Notes: generated by a model from the sequence alone, not told the origin. Shown: positions 1 through 5,377, counted from the stretch's first letter. The stretch: 5,377 nt of DNA from an uncultured Veillonella sp. (GCA_934216375.1 CAKQBP010000104.1:1-5377); one strand, 5' to 3'. Made by a program: numbers and translations.

Positions 1-848
1 AACTTTTTATCTTGAGGCACCTCAGCTTGATTCGTAAGACCAATCAATACGCCAACTACATTAAATAAATTAACGAACAAGAACGTAAAGGCCACAAATA
101 CCATATCTACAGATAAAAGTTCGCTCATATCATAATGAAACCAAATCGGTGCCAACGATGGTGGCATAGAAAATATCGTCGACGGCAACTTTGTAATCCC
201 ACAGAAGAACCCAACAACCGCAGCAATGATAACGGCTAAAAATATTCCGCCTTTTACATTACGACCCGTAAAAACGGCAATCAATATAATTCCCAATATA
301 GATACTAGGCTGGATGGAGTTTGTAAATCGCCAATGCTCACAATGGTGGCAGGATTGCTGACAATAAGACCTGCACTGCTGAGACCGATGAGGGCGATAA
401 ATAATCCGATGCCCGCAGTTACCGCCAGTTTAATCGTATGAGGTATGGCATTGAACAGGTATTCTTTTAACGGTGTAACCGCAATCAGTAAAAATACCAA
501 ACCTGCAATTAATTGGGCCGTTAACGCAAAGGCAAAGCTATGTCCCATCTGGACCACAATAGTGTAAGCAAAAAATGCATTAATACCCATACCAGATAGG
601 CCGGCGAATGGCATATTGCTATACAGAGCCAACAATAAAGTCATGATGATGGCACTCACAGCCGTCGCCGTGAATACGGCGCCTACATCCATACCTGCAG
701 CGCCAAGAATAGCAGGATTTACGGCTAATACATAAGAAACACAAAGAAAAGTGGTAGCCCCCGCAAATAACTCTCTCGATACGGATGAGCCTCGTTCTGA
801 AATCTTGAATACTTTGTCCCATACACTACCTTGTACTTGTTCTCTCAT
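1..848 (-). CDS. NCS2-family purine permease, AzgA-like (partial, C-terminus beyond the window)
   Basis: An open frame runs from an ATG at 848-846 to the left edge without a stop, giving 282 codons. AzgA-type (COG2252) nucleobase:cation symporters usually have about 430-450 residues, so roughly two thirds is present. Family signatures as I recall them: AGATTFLCVSYVLAVNPAIL (29-48), GMGINAFFAY (86-95), NAIPHTIKLAVTAGIGLFIALIG (133-155) and NPATIVSIGD (165-174). Hydrophobic segments lie near residues 30-50, 56-78, 105-125, 140-160, 180-195, 200-217 and 246-271, as expected for an inner-membrane transporter. The start is fixed by AGGAGG seven bases upstream. Likely role: uptake of adenine, guanine or hypoxanthine; the substrate cannot be read from this fragment. 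Odd points: the usual FVDLFDTVGT-like motif reads FVNLFNVVGV (258-267), and the usual proline of APGMGLN is Ser85. It lies downstream of deoB but behind a terminator, so it probably has its own promoter. Confidence 0.9.
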   Translation of the reverse strand, partial: MREQVQGSVWDKVFKISERGSSVSRELFAGATTFLCVSYVLAVNPAILGAAGMDVGAVFTATAVSAIIMTLLLALYSNMPFAGLSGMGINAFFAYTIVVQMGHSFAFALTAQLIAGLVFLLIAVTPLKEYLFNAIPHTIKLAVTAGIGLFIALIGLSSAGLIVSNPATIVSIGDLQTPSSLVSILGIILIAVFTGRNVKGGIFLAVIIAAVVGFFCGITKLPSTIFSMPPSLAPIWFHYDMSELLSVDMVFVAFTFLFVNLFNVVGVLIGLTNQAEVPQDKK

Positions 849-855
849 AATGATT

Positions 856-861
856 CCTCCT
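856..861 (-). promoter_or_regulatory. Shine-Dalgarno site of the purine permease
   Basis: On the minus strand this reads AGGAGG, a full anti-16S match, seven bases before the ATG at 848. It decides the permease start, because no comparable site precedes the later in-frame Met53 or Met69. Confidence 0.85.
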
Positions 862-950
862 CTCGTACTTACGATCATGGGTGTATTCTCTTATACTTAT
901 ATATTTCCACATATAAGTAAGAATTTCCTGTTTTTCACTAAAATTCTTCT
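862..950 (-). promoter_or_regulatory. Leader of the purine permease with overlapping inverted repeats
   Basis: This AT-rich stretch lies between the deoB terminator and the permease ribosome site. Two inverted repeats are visible. Arms 941-948 and 919-926 match perfectly over 8 bp around a 14-base loop. Arms 911-921 and 890-902 pair over 11 bp with a two-base bulge around an 8-base loop. They share bases 919-921, so they could not both form fully in one RNA. TATAAG sequences at 901-896 and 895-890 could be -10 boxes, but no good -35 box sits at the right distance. I see no conserved purine riboswitch core and no U-tract after either hairpin. A promoter and operator, or a structured leader, are both possible; the existence of a promoter here is inferred from the preceding terminator. 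Confidence 0.4.
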
Positions 951-1011
951 CTATAAAAAATACCGCAGTATGTATTTAACTCAATTAAAGTAAATATATA
1001 CTGCGGTATTT
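951..1011 (-). terminator. Intrinsic terminator downstream of deoB
   Basis: Arms 998-1011 and 958-971 are a perfect 14-bp inverted repeat containing ACCGCAGTAT. The stem can be extended inwards through a G-U pair and about eight more pairs with one bulged base, leaving a 7-base loop. On the minus strand the stem runs into TTTTTT (960-955), the correct polarity to stop deoB transcripts about 70 bases after its stop codon. On the plus strand only three T follow, so it is not a good terminator in that direction. It separates deoB from the purine permease. Confidence 0.82.
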
Positions 1012-1081
1012 CGCATATGTAATTATTTATAAAATCAATAATGTAAAGCTATTCAACTCTACATAAATATAAAATCTAGAT

Positions 1082-2254
1082 CTATCCCTTCAGAGAATCT
1101 AAAAATGAAGTCCCAATCCCCCATTGTTTCAATCCAAAGTTTTGCAATATGGTTTCCCCTATATCTGCAAAACTATGTCTATCACCCAAAGCTACTGAAT
1201 GACTCATACTTGGACTATAAGCTAGCAAAGGCACCATTTCTCTCGTATGATCTGTACCTTTCCAAGTCGGATCATTCCCATGATCTGCAGTGATGAGAAG
1301 TAAATCATCATCTTTAAGCAAGTCCAACAAACCGCCTAATTGGTAATCAAAGTCTTCAATAGCACGCTTATACCCTTCTACATTGCGCCGATGACCGTAC
1401 AGACTATCAAATTCAACAAGGTTGACCATCATGAGCCCCCGTGTGAAGCTTTGTCCCAACAGATAAGGAACTACGTTCATACCATGCGCATTAGACTTTG
1501 TTGGATATGATTCATCCCAACCGACATGAGCATAAATATCACCGATTTTGCCAACCGCAACGGTCGGGATTTTTGAGTCTTGTAACTCTTGTTGTACCAT
1601 TTTCTTTTCAGGCATGCGACTATAGTCATGACGATTTGAAGTACGTACAAAATGCCCTGGTGTACCAACAAAAGGCCGAGCTATAATACGCCCCACATAA
1701 TAATCACCAATACATACTTTATCCCGTGTAATTTGACACATGCGATACAAATCTTCTAAAGGAATGATATCCTCATGCGCTGCAATTTGAAAAACCGAAT
1801 CCGCCGATGTATATACGATTGGCTTACCAGTTCTTATATGTTCTTCTCCGAGGCGTTCAATAATTTCCGTTCCAGAGGCTACCTCATTACCAAGAAATCC
1901 ATAACCCGTTTCTTTTGTGAAAGCATCCATCAGTTCCTTCGGAAATCCATCATAAAATGTCGGAAATGGCACCGTTACAGGATGCCCCATCATCTCCCAA
2001 TGACCACTTGTCGTATCTTTGCCAGTACTCGTTTCAGCCATACGACCATAAGCGCCAATAACAGGCTCATCAAACGCTGATATATCAGCAATATTAGCTA
2101 AACCTAGAGATTTTAAATTTGGACAGCGAATAGGTCCTGCTACCGCTTCGATATGTCCTAATGTATTCGAACCTTCATCGCCAAATTTAATCGCATCGGC
2201 TGCATGCCCTACACCGACACTATCCATTACTAGTAGAATAATTCGATTATACAT
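1082..2254 (-). CDS. deoB: Phosphopentomutase
   Basis: This cytoplasmic enzyme interconverts ribose 1-phosphate with ribose 5-phosphate and the 2-deoxy forms, linking nucleoside phosphorolysis to the pentose phosphate pool. The 390-residue length is typical of the family. It belongs to the alkaline-phosphatase superfamily with a cap domain inserted between the two halves of the core. The N-terminal motif VMDSVGVGHAAD (9-20) holds metal ligand Asp11. GKDTTSGHWE (78-87) carries the activating threonine (Thr81 by alignment with Bacillus DeoB). The C-terminal ligands are Asp283 and His288 (EFDSLYGH), Asp324 and His325 (TADHGNDPTWKGTDHTRE) and His336, so the two-metal site is complete. The ATG at 2254 follows TAGGAG by five bases. 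It probably has its own promoter 76 bases upstream, and ends before a strong terminator. In Bacillus the gene lies near nudF, as here, but the purine nucleoside phosphorylase that often follows deoB is absent and a purine permease follows instead. Confidence 0.97.
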   Translation of the reverse strand: MYNRIILLVMDSVGVGHAADAIKFGDEGSNTLGHIEAVAGPIRCPNLKSLGLANIADISAFDEPVIGAYGRMAETSTGKDTTSGHWEMMGHPVTVPFPTFYDGFPKELMDAFTKETGYGFLGNEVASGTEIIERLGEEHIRTGKPIVYTSADSVFQIAAHEDIIPLEDLYRMCQITRDKVCIGDYYVGRIIARPFVGTPGHFVRTSNRHDYSRMPEKKMVQQELQDSKIPTVAVGKIGDIYAHVGWDESYPTKSNAHGMNVVPYLLGQSFTRGLMMVNLVEFDSLYGHRRNVEGYKRAIEDFDYQLGGLLDLLKDDDLLLITADHGNDPTWKGTDHTREMVPLLAYSPSMSHSVALGDRHSFADIGETILQNFGLKQWGIGTSFLDSLKG

Positions 2255-2269
2255 ATGTACTCCTAAATC

Positions 2270-2293
2270 TATATGAGATTAGTTACTCATATA
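2270..2293 (-). promoter_or_regulatory. Perfect inverted repeat in the deoB leader, possible operator
   Basis: On the minus strand TATATGAG, eight spacer bases, then CTCATATA form a perfect 8-bp inverted repeat ending four bases before the deoB ribosome site (TAGGAG, 2265-2260). It starts about six bases after the transcription start predicted from the promoter at 2335-2306, a usual place for a repressor operator. As RNA it would be a weak, AT-rich hairpin with no U-tract, so a protein-binding site is more likely than a terminator. No regulator gene is in the window, so the binding protein is unknown. Confidence 0.45.
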
Positions 2294-2305
2294 ATGTAAA
2301 AATAC

Positions 2306-2335
2306 TTTATAACATATTACAGTTAAAATCATCAA
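2306..2335 (-). promoter_or_regulatory. Probable sigma-70 type promoter of deoB
   Basis: On the minus strand TTGATG (2335-2330) and TATAAA (2311-2306) are separated by 18 bases. They match the -35 consensus at four of six positions and the -10 consensus at five of six. The predicted start near 2299 would give a leader of about 45 bases to the deoB ATG. No convincing terminator precedes it, so deoB may also receive read-through from the methyltransferase-NUDIX unit. Confidence 0.5.
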
Positions 2336-2384
2336 TATGAATTAATAAAATACATATTATATTGAGAGATAATATTTCTAAAAA

Positions 2385-2918
2385 TTACTTAAGATATGGC
2401 ATAGCAAGCATGAGGGCCGCCAAAGATTTGCTATCCTTAATAGCCTCATTCTTGATAGCTTCCAATAGTTCTGTCAATGTGTAGTATTCTAGCTCCACAT
2501 ATTCATCAGGATCCCAATTGGTTTCCCCCATGGTAAGGTCCTTCGCAAGATATAAATGTAATACTTCATTGCAGAAACCAGGACTCGTAGCAATTGTACC
2601 TAACGAAATCCATTGAGCTGCACGATAGCCGGTTTCCTCAGCAAGCTCCCGTTTAGCACAAACAATCGGTTCTTCATTTGGATCTAATTTTCCTGCTGGT
2701 ACCTCCAGTAGCGTCTGTTGCAAAGCATATCTAAATTGACGTTCCATAACAATCTTATTATCCTCTGTTACTGCCACAATCGCTGTAGCACCCGGATGAT
2801 GCACAACCTCACGCCATGCATCCTTTCCGTTCACATCGGCTATATCATAGGTAACTTGAATCAACTTACCGTTAAATTTCATTTCACTGGATTTCTGAAT
2901 TTCCTTACTAATTGCCAT
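2385..2918 (-). CDS. nudF: NUDIX hydrolase, ADP-ribose pyrophosphatase type
   Basis: The 177-residue protein has a complete Nudix box, GX5EX7REUXEEXGU, at residues 76-98: Gly76, Glu82, then RELAEETGY (90-98) with the metal-binding glutamates. The preceding EVPAGKLD (72-79) and following SPGFCNE (112-118) are typical of the ADP-ribose pyrophosphatase subgroup, including the proline about 15 residues after the box. The family splits ADP-ribose into AMP and ribose 5-phosphate in the cytoplasm, acting on a by-product of NAD turnover; related sugar nucleotides are possible substrates. Length and N-terminus fit the family. The ATG at 2918 is preceded by TAGAGG and five bases; that site overlaps the TAG stop of the upstream methyltransferase, so the two genes are cotranscribed and probably translationally coupled. 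Downstream lies deoB, which can use the ribose 5-phosphate formed. Assignment to the subgroup is strong; the exact substrate is inferred. Confidence 0.92.
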   Translation of the reverse strand: MAISKEIQKSSEMKFNGKLIQVTYDIADVNGKDAWREVVHHPGATAIVAVTEDNKIVMERQFRYALQQTLLEVPAGKLDPNEEPIVCAKRELAEETGYRAAQWISLGTIATSPGFCNEVLHLYLAKDLTMGETNWDPDEYVELEYYTLTELLEAIKNEAIKDSKSLAALMLAMPYLK

Positions 2919-2923
2919 ATATA

Positions 2924-2929
2924 CCTCTA
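2924..2929 (-). promoter_or_regulatory. Ribosome binding site of nudF overlapping the methyltransferase stop codon
   Basis: The minus strand reads TAGAGG, then TATAT, then ATG. The methyltransferase stop TAG supplies the first three bases of the nudF Shine-Dalgarno site. This arrangement supports one transcript and translation coupling between the two genes. Confidence 0.75.
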
Positions 2930-4552
2930 ATCTTTTATTTTATGTAAAAACCCGAGCATCCTTATACGTTGTAAAATTTCCTCTAAGTACACTTTATTAG
3001 GAACAATAAAATCAATATTATCCCGCGTATGACGCTGAACTGTAATATTGTCATCCATAATAGCAAGAATCTTTTCTTTTGTTGTAGGCTCCACCATTTG
3101 CTTTATTACAAAGAGAAATCCATTATCTATATCTTGTTGTACTTTATTGTACATGTCGCCTATACCAATATAGGAGCTGCCTTCTTTTTCTACTATAGTA
3201 GAAATAAAATCTATAAAACGTTGAGGTATATACACCTTATTATCTTCGAAAGCAACTCTTTCATATGGTTCGGCATACATATCGAGATTATCTACAATAA
3301 TCAAATATAGTAAACGAGAATAAACTCTGTCCATTTCGATAGTATAACCAGGCAACTTTCTATGTATATGATCAACTATATCCTGAACAGTAAATATATC
3401 CCCTCGATCCATAACCTCTTTAATAGCAATATGGATACTATCCGTCATATTAGAAGGAATACCAGTATTGACAACGCTGCAATAATATAATTTTGATAAT
3501 ACATCTATACTAACTCGTTCATTACGAACAATCTTTTTACTATGTTTATTTTTCGTTAACAGGGACATTCTAAACTGCGTATCATAAATGTAATCATAAT
3601 ATTGCTCTTTTGCAATATAATCATCATTTGCCAATTGAGCTATATTATCGTGAATATCCTCCGGTAACCAACTTATGAAAGATCGTGAAAGAAATACATC
3701 CCCTATATAGGCACAACCTTGGTCATTGGCACGTTTTATAAATTCATGTACATATACAGGATCATTAAAAGGCTCTAAATATTCATGAGCCACATAATAA
3801 TCGTTAGAGCTCAACACATTTTGGATGTTATCAATTTTATAACTCGCTTTTTGACTTATCCGATTATCTAATCCCATTGTATCCGCTACGAGCTTCAATA
3901 TATTCTTCGTATATAAAGTCCGCTCCATCAACGGTAGCTCTAACTCTTTTTGCTCTGCATATTGCATGATTTCTCGATACTGCTCTAATCGTTTCCATCC
4001 AGGATACGTATTATACGATACATAAGCTACACCATTGTCGGATAAATTCTTATTACAGATAGATAGAATTTTATCTTTTACCACATCCGGAACCCAGGAC
4101 CAAATACCATGTACAATAATATAGTCAAAGGTACCGAATGAATCATCAATATCTAGAATATCCTTCTCAAGCAAATGTATATTAGATAGTCCCATCGACG
4201 CAATCAGTTCATTTCCCATCTTAATCTGGGAAGACGATAAATCAATAACCGTAAAAGACGCTTCAGGATAGTATAAAGCTTGAGAAATAATGTTCCCGCC
4301 AAAAGAACATCCAAGCTCAAGGACACGCGCCTTTTTTAAAGATACAGGATTTAGTCCAAATAACAAAGCTCGCGCTGCTAATGTATTTAACGAGGTCGCC
4401 CCAAAAGGTTGAGAAATATATACTACATCTTCATAACTTTTTTTAAGAACCTTATTCTCATCCAAAACGTGCATGGTATTTTGTGTAGTCTCAATGTCAT
4501 TCCCCATAACTGATGTACCTACATTCTTTTTTTGTTTTGACTCCTGTTTCAT
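2927..4552 (-). CDS. SAM-dependent methyltransferase with regulatory domain, protein-lysine methyltransferase-like
   Basis: The 541-residue protein begins with a polar tail (1-30) followed by a class I Rossmann methyltransferase. Motif I is VLELGCSFGGN (77-87), the acidic end of strand 2 is VIDLS (102-106), the adenine-side acid is in EKDILDID (129-136), and motif IV is DYIIVHGIWSWVP (143-155). SYNTYPGWK (179-187) is characteristic of proteins carrying the MethyTransf_Reg domain, which I place at about 210-300 (HEYLEPFNDPVYVHEF at 256-271). Residues about 345-430 look like a winged helix (GDIFTVQDIVDHIHRKLPGY), and the tail to 541 has no motif I know. Length and order resemble rickettsial PKMT enzymes, which methylate lysines of outer-membrane protein OmpB; that similarity is from memory, and the substrate here is unknown. 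No signal peptide or membrane helix is seen, so it is probably cytoplasmic. The ATG at 4552 follows GGGAGG by four bases; Met16 has no such site. It is first in a two-gene unit with nudF and is visibly richer in A+T than its neighbours. Confidence 0.85.
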   Translation of the reverse strand: MKQESKQKKNVGTSVMGNDIETTQNTMHVLDENKVLKKSYEDVVYISQPFGATSLNTLAARALLFGLNPVSLKKARVLELGCSFGGNIISQALYYPEASFTVIDLSSSQIKMGNELIASMGLSNIHLLEKDILDIDDSFGTFDYIIVHGIWSWVPDVVKDKILSICNKNLSDNGVAYVSYNTYPGWKRLEQYREIMQYAEQKELELPLMERTLYTKNILKLVADTMGLDNRISQKASYKIDNIQNVLSSNDYYVAHEYLEPFNDPVYVHEFIKRANDQGCAYIGDVFLSRSFISWLPEDIHDNIAQLANDDYIAKEQYYDYIYDTQFRMSLLTKNKHSKKIVRNERVSIDVLSKLYYCSVVNTGIPSNMTDSIHIAIKEVMDRGDIFTVQDIVDHIHRKLPGYTIEMDRVYSRLLYLIIVDNLDMYAEPYERVAFEDNKVYIPQRFIDFISTIVEKEGSSYIGIGDMYNKVQQDIDNGFLFVIKQMVEPTTKEKILAIMDDNITVQRHTRDNIDFIVPNKVYLEEILQRIRMLGFLHKIKD

Positions 4553-4555
4553 AAA

Positions 4556-4562
4556 GCCTCCC
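4556..4562 (-). promoter_or_regulatory. Shine-Dalgarno site of the methyltransferase
   Basis: The minus strand reads GGGAGGC followed by TTT and ATG, giving a strong but close spacing of four bases after GGGAGG. It favours the start at 4552 over the in-frame ATG at 4507, whose upstream bases contain no purine-rich site. Confidence 0.7.
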
Positions 4563-4588
4563 GAATTGTTCTACTAACTATGATAAAT

Positions 4589-4617
4589 ATTATATAGTAT
4601 TATTGATAATAATTACA
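4589..4617 (-). promoter_or_regulatory. Possible promoter of the methyltransferase-nudF unit
   Basis: A perfect TATAAT lies at 4594-4589 on the minus strand, about 37 bases before the ATG and just after the dut terminator. The hexamer 17 bases upstream, TGTAAT (4617-4612), is a poor -35 box with only two of six consensus bases. The position supports a promoter; the weak -35 suggests low basal strength or an activator. Confidence 0.45.
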
Positions 4618-4640
4618 GCTGAAGAGAGAAATAAACACAC

Positions 4641-4671
4641 AAAAACCGCCCAACAAAGTTGAGCGGTTTTT
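4641..4671 (-). terminator. Intrinsic terminator of the pnp-dut unit
   Basis: AAAAACCGC, an inner CAAC/GTTG stem and a three-base loop form a 14-position hairpin, starting 28 bases after the dut stop codon. The single non-Watson-Crick position (4650 with 4662) is a G-U pair in minus-strand RNA but a C-A mismatch in plus-strand RNA, showing it serves minus-strand transcription. The stem is followed by TTTTT and TGTGTG on the minus strand. It ends dut transcripts and isolates the methyltransferase unit. Confidence 0.9.
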
Positions 4672-4698
4672 ACTAGTTTATACAAAACCATATATTAT

Positions 4699-5148
4699 TT
4701 ACATAGTCCCAGTGCTTCCAATGCCACCAGTTCTTACACCAGTAGCATCATCATCATTTGTAATAAGGTATTTAGAGAATATACCTTGAGCAACGCGTTC
4801 GCCTTTTTCAAGGGTAACTGGTTCTTTGCCAAAATTATAGAGAGCGATCATAATATGACCTTCGTTGTCCTCATTGTTGTAGTAATCACTATCAATGATA
4901 CCTGTGCTATTCACAAGTGCTAAATGGCGTTTAATAGCCATGCTAGATCGGATGTGAATGGCAAGGTATTCGTCGTACGCCATGAAAGCTTTAATACCTG
5001 TCGGAACGAGCACTACTTGGCCTGGTTCTAATGTAACAGCTTCAGCACATTCAATATCATAGCCTGCGCTTTCAGTTGTTTTACGTGTTGGTAAGTTGAT
5101 ATCTTGTTCTTCAAAAGCAGAAACTACTTCAAAGCCACGAATATCCAT
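4699..5148 (-). CDS. dut: dUTP diphosphatase (trimeric dUTPase)
   Basis: The enzyme hydrolyses dUTP to dUMP and pyrophosphate, keeping uracil out of DNA and supplying dUMP for thymidylate synthesis. At 149 residues it has the usual length of the homotrimeric family, and all five motifs are present in order: AGYDIE (28-33), RSSMAI (67-72), NSTGIIDSDYYN (80-91) with catalytic Asp86 and the base-stacking Tyr89, GERVAQGIF (116-124), and RTGGIGSTG (139-147). Motif V usually reads GGFGSTG, with a phenylalanine lid over the uracil; here the residue is Ile142. A short acidic insert, NNEDNEGH (91-98), follows motif III. The ATG at 5148 follows AGAGGTG by four bases, and that site overlaps the pnp stop codon, so dut is cotranscribed with pnp and ends at a strong terminator. 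Confidence 0.96.
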   Translation of the reverse strand: MDIRGFEVVSAFEEQDINLPTRKTTESAGYDIECAEAVTLEPGQVVLVPTGIKAFMAYDEYLAIHIRSSMAIKRHLALVNSTGIIDSDYYNNEDNEGHIMIALYNFGKEPVTLEKGERVAQGIFSKYLITNDDDATGVRTGGIGSTGTM

Positions 5149-5152
5149 GTAA

Positions 5153-5159
5153 CACCTCT
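5153..5159 (-). promoter_or_regulatory. Ribosome binding site of dut abutting the pnp stop codon
   Basis: The minus strand reads TAA, GAGGTG, TTAC, ATG. The last A of the pnp stop codon is the first base of the AGAGGTG ribosome site, so ribosomes ending pnp stand on the dut initiation site. This supports an operon with coupled translation. Confidence 0.75.
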
Positions 5160-5377
5160 TATTTTAAACAATCTTTACGGGACAAGTTTACACGGCCTTG
5201 TTTATCGATTTCGATAACTTTTACCATGATCTCATCACCTACATTTACTACGTCTTCTACATTTTCAACCCGTTCTTTTGCAAGTTTGGAAATGTGTACA
5301 AGACCTTCTTTACCTGGTAATACCTCTACGAAAGCACCGAAGGCCATCAAACGAGTTACTTTACCAAGGTATACTTC
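5159..5377 (-). CDS. pnp: Polynucleotide phosphorylase, C-terminal S1 domain (partial)
   Basis: The last 72 codons of a gene that enters from the right edge are present; the usual full length is about 700 residues. The fragment begins [20 protein letters not shown], then [20 protein letters not shown], a VGDEIMVKV strand and [13 protein letters not shown], the standard sequence of an S1 RNA-binding domain at the end of PNPase. The motifs FGAFVE, GLVHIS and LSRK match bacterial PNPase better than ribosomal protein S1 or RNase E, whose S1 domains diverge around the EVLPGKEGL segment. PNPase degrades RNA from the 3' end using phosphate and releases nucleoside diphosphates. Only four residues (DCLK) follow LSRK, so there is almost no tail. 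The gene is followed directly by dut. Confidence 0.92.
   Translation of the reverse strand, partial: EVYLGKVTRLMAFGAFVEVLPGKEGLVHISKLAKERVENVEDVVNVGDEIMVKVIEIDKQGRVNLSRKDCLK

Noticed and set aside
226..441. Plus-strand open frame of 71 codons, and the minus-strand frame 822-619 of 67 codons
   Set aside because: Both lie inside the purine permease gene in other frames. The permease frame has clear family motifs and a strong ribosome site; these do not.
862..950. Purine riboswitch upstream of the permease
   Set aside because: The conserved three-way-junction core and loop sequences of purine riboswitches are not present on the minus strand.
751..993. Plus-strand open frame of 80 codons covering the permease start and its leader
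   Set aside because: It overlaps the permease start antisense, has no ribosome site, and its C-terminal half is the AT-rich leader and terminator.
2354..2375. AT-only inverted repeat (ATATTAT / ATAATAT) just after nudF as a possible terminator
   Set aside because: A seven-pair stem made only of A-U pairs would be too weak, and the following TATTTTATT is not a clean U-tract.
3029..3310. Plus-strand open frame of 93 codons inside the methyltransferase
   Set aside because: It is antisense to a well-supported gene, has no ribosome site, and its Ile/Tyr/Phe-rich composition is what reversed AT-rich codons give.
4599..4618. Fur-box-like sequence (TGATAATAATTA) in the methyltransferase promoter region
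   Set aside because: One half matches the Fur consensus but the other half (ATTACAG) is poor, and such matches are frequent in AT-rich DNA.
5159..5350. Separate small S1-domain gene starting at 5350
   Set aside because: The frame stays open to the right edge, and upstream codons (EVYLGKVTR) complete the first strand of the PNPase S1 domain. The apparent start is an internal TTG leucine codon.

Overview
The window is a low-GC, gene-dense piece of a bacterial chromosome. All six recognisable genes lie on the minus strand, so transcription runs from the right edge towards position 1. Gene content, strong AGGAGG-type ribosome sites and U-tract terminators point to a Firmicutes-type genome. A Negativicutes such as Veillonella is my best guess, from general resemblance only; no marker gene here proves it.

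Layout in transcription order: (1) 5377-5159 is the end of pnp (polynucleotide phosphorylase), its C-terminal S1 RNA-binding domain. (2) dut (dUTPase, 5148-4699) starts ten bases after pnp stops and is closed by a clear hairpin terminator at 4671-4641. (3) A new unit starts near a TATAAT box at 4594-4589. It holds a 541-residue SAM-dependent methyltransferase (4552-2927), built like the MethyTransf_Reg / rickettsial protein-lysine methyltransferase family, followed eight bases later by a NUDIX ADP-ribose pyrophosphatase (2918-2385). (4) After 130 AT-rich bases with a likely promoter and a perfect inverted repeat comes deoB (phosphopentomutase, 2254-1082), closed by a long perfect-stem terminator at 1011-951. 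(5) A roughly 100-base leader with overlapping inverted repeats precedes a purine permease of the AzgA-type NCS2 family (848 to the left edge, C-terminus missing).

Most genes concern nucleotide housekeeping. PNPase degrades RNA, dUTPase removes dUTP and supplies dUMP, the NUDIX enzyme can turn ADP-ribose into AMP plus ribose 5-phosphate, DeoB interconverts ribose 1- and 5-phosphate (and the deoxy forms), and the permease probably imports a nucleobase. The NUDIX-DeoB pair resembles the nudF...drm neighbourhood known from Bacillus.

The outlier is the methyltransferase. It has visibly lower GC than its neighbours, no obvious metabolic link to them, and an architecture known for protein methylation in Rickettsia. 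It is the best candidate for undescribed biology here. The second is the permease, which appears to have lost two acidic residues of a conserved NCS2 membrane motif. I found no tRNA, rRNA, CRISPR array, insertion sequence or phage gene, and no gene-free stretch over 300 bases (the longest is 849-1081).
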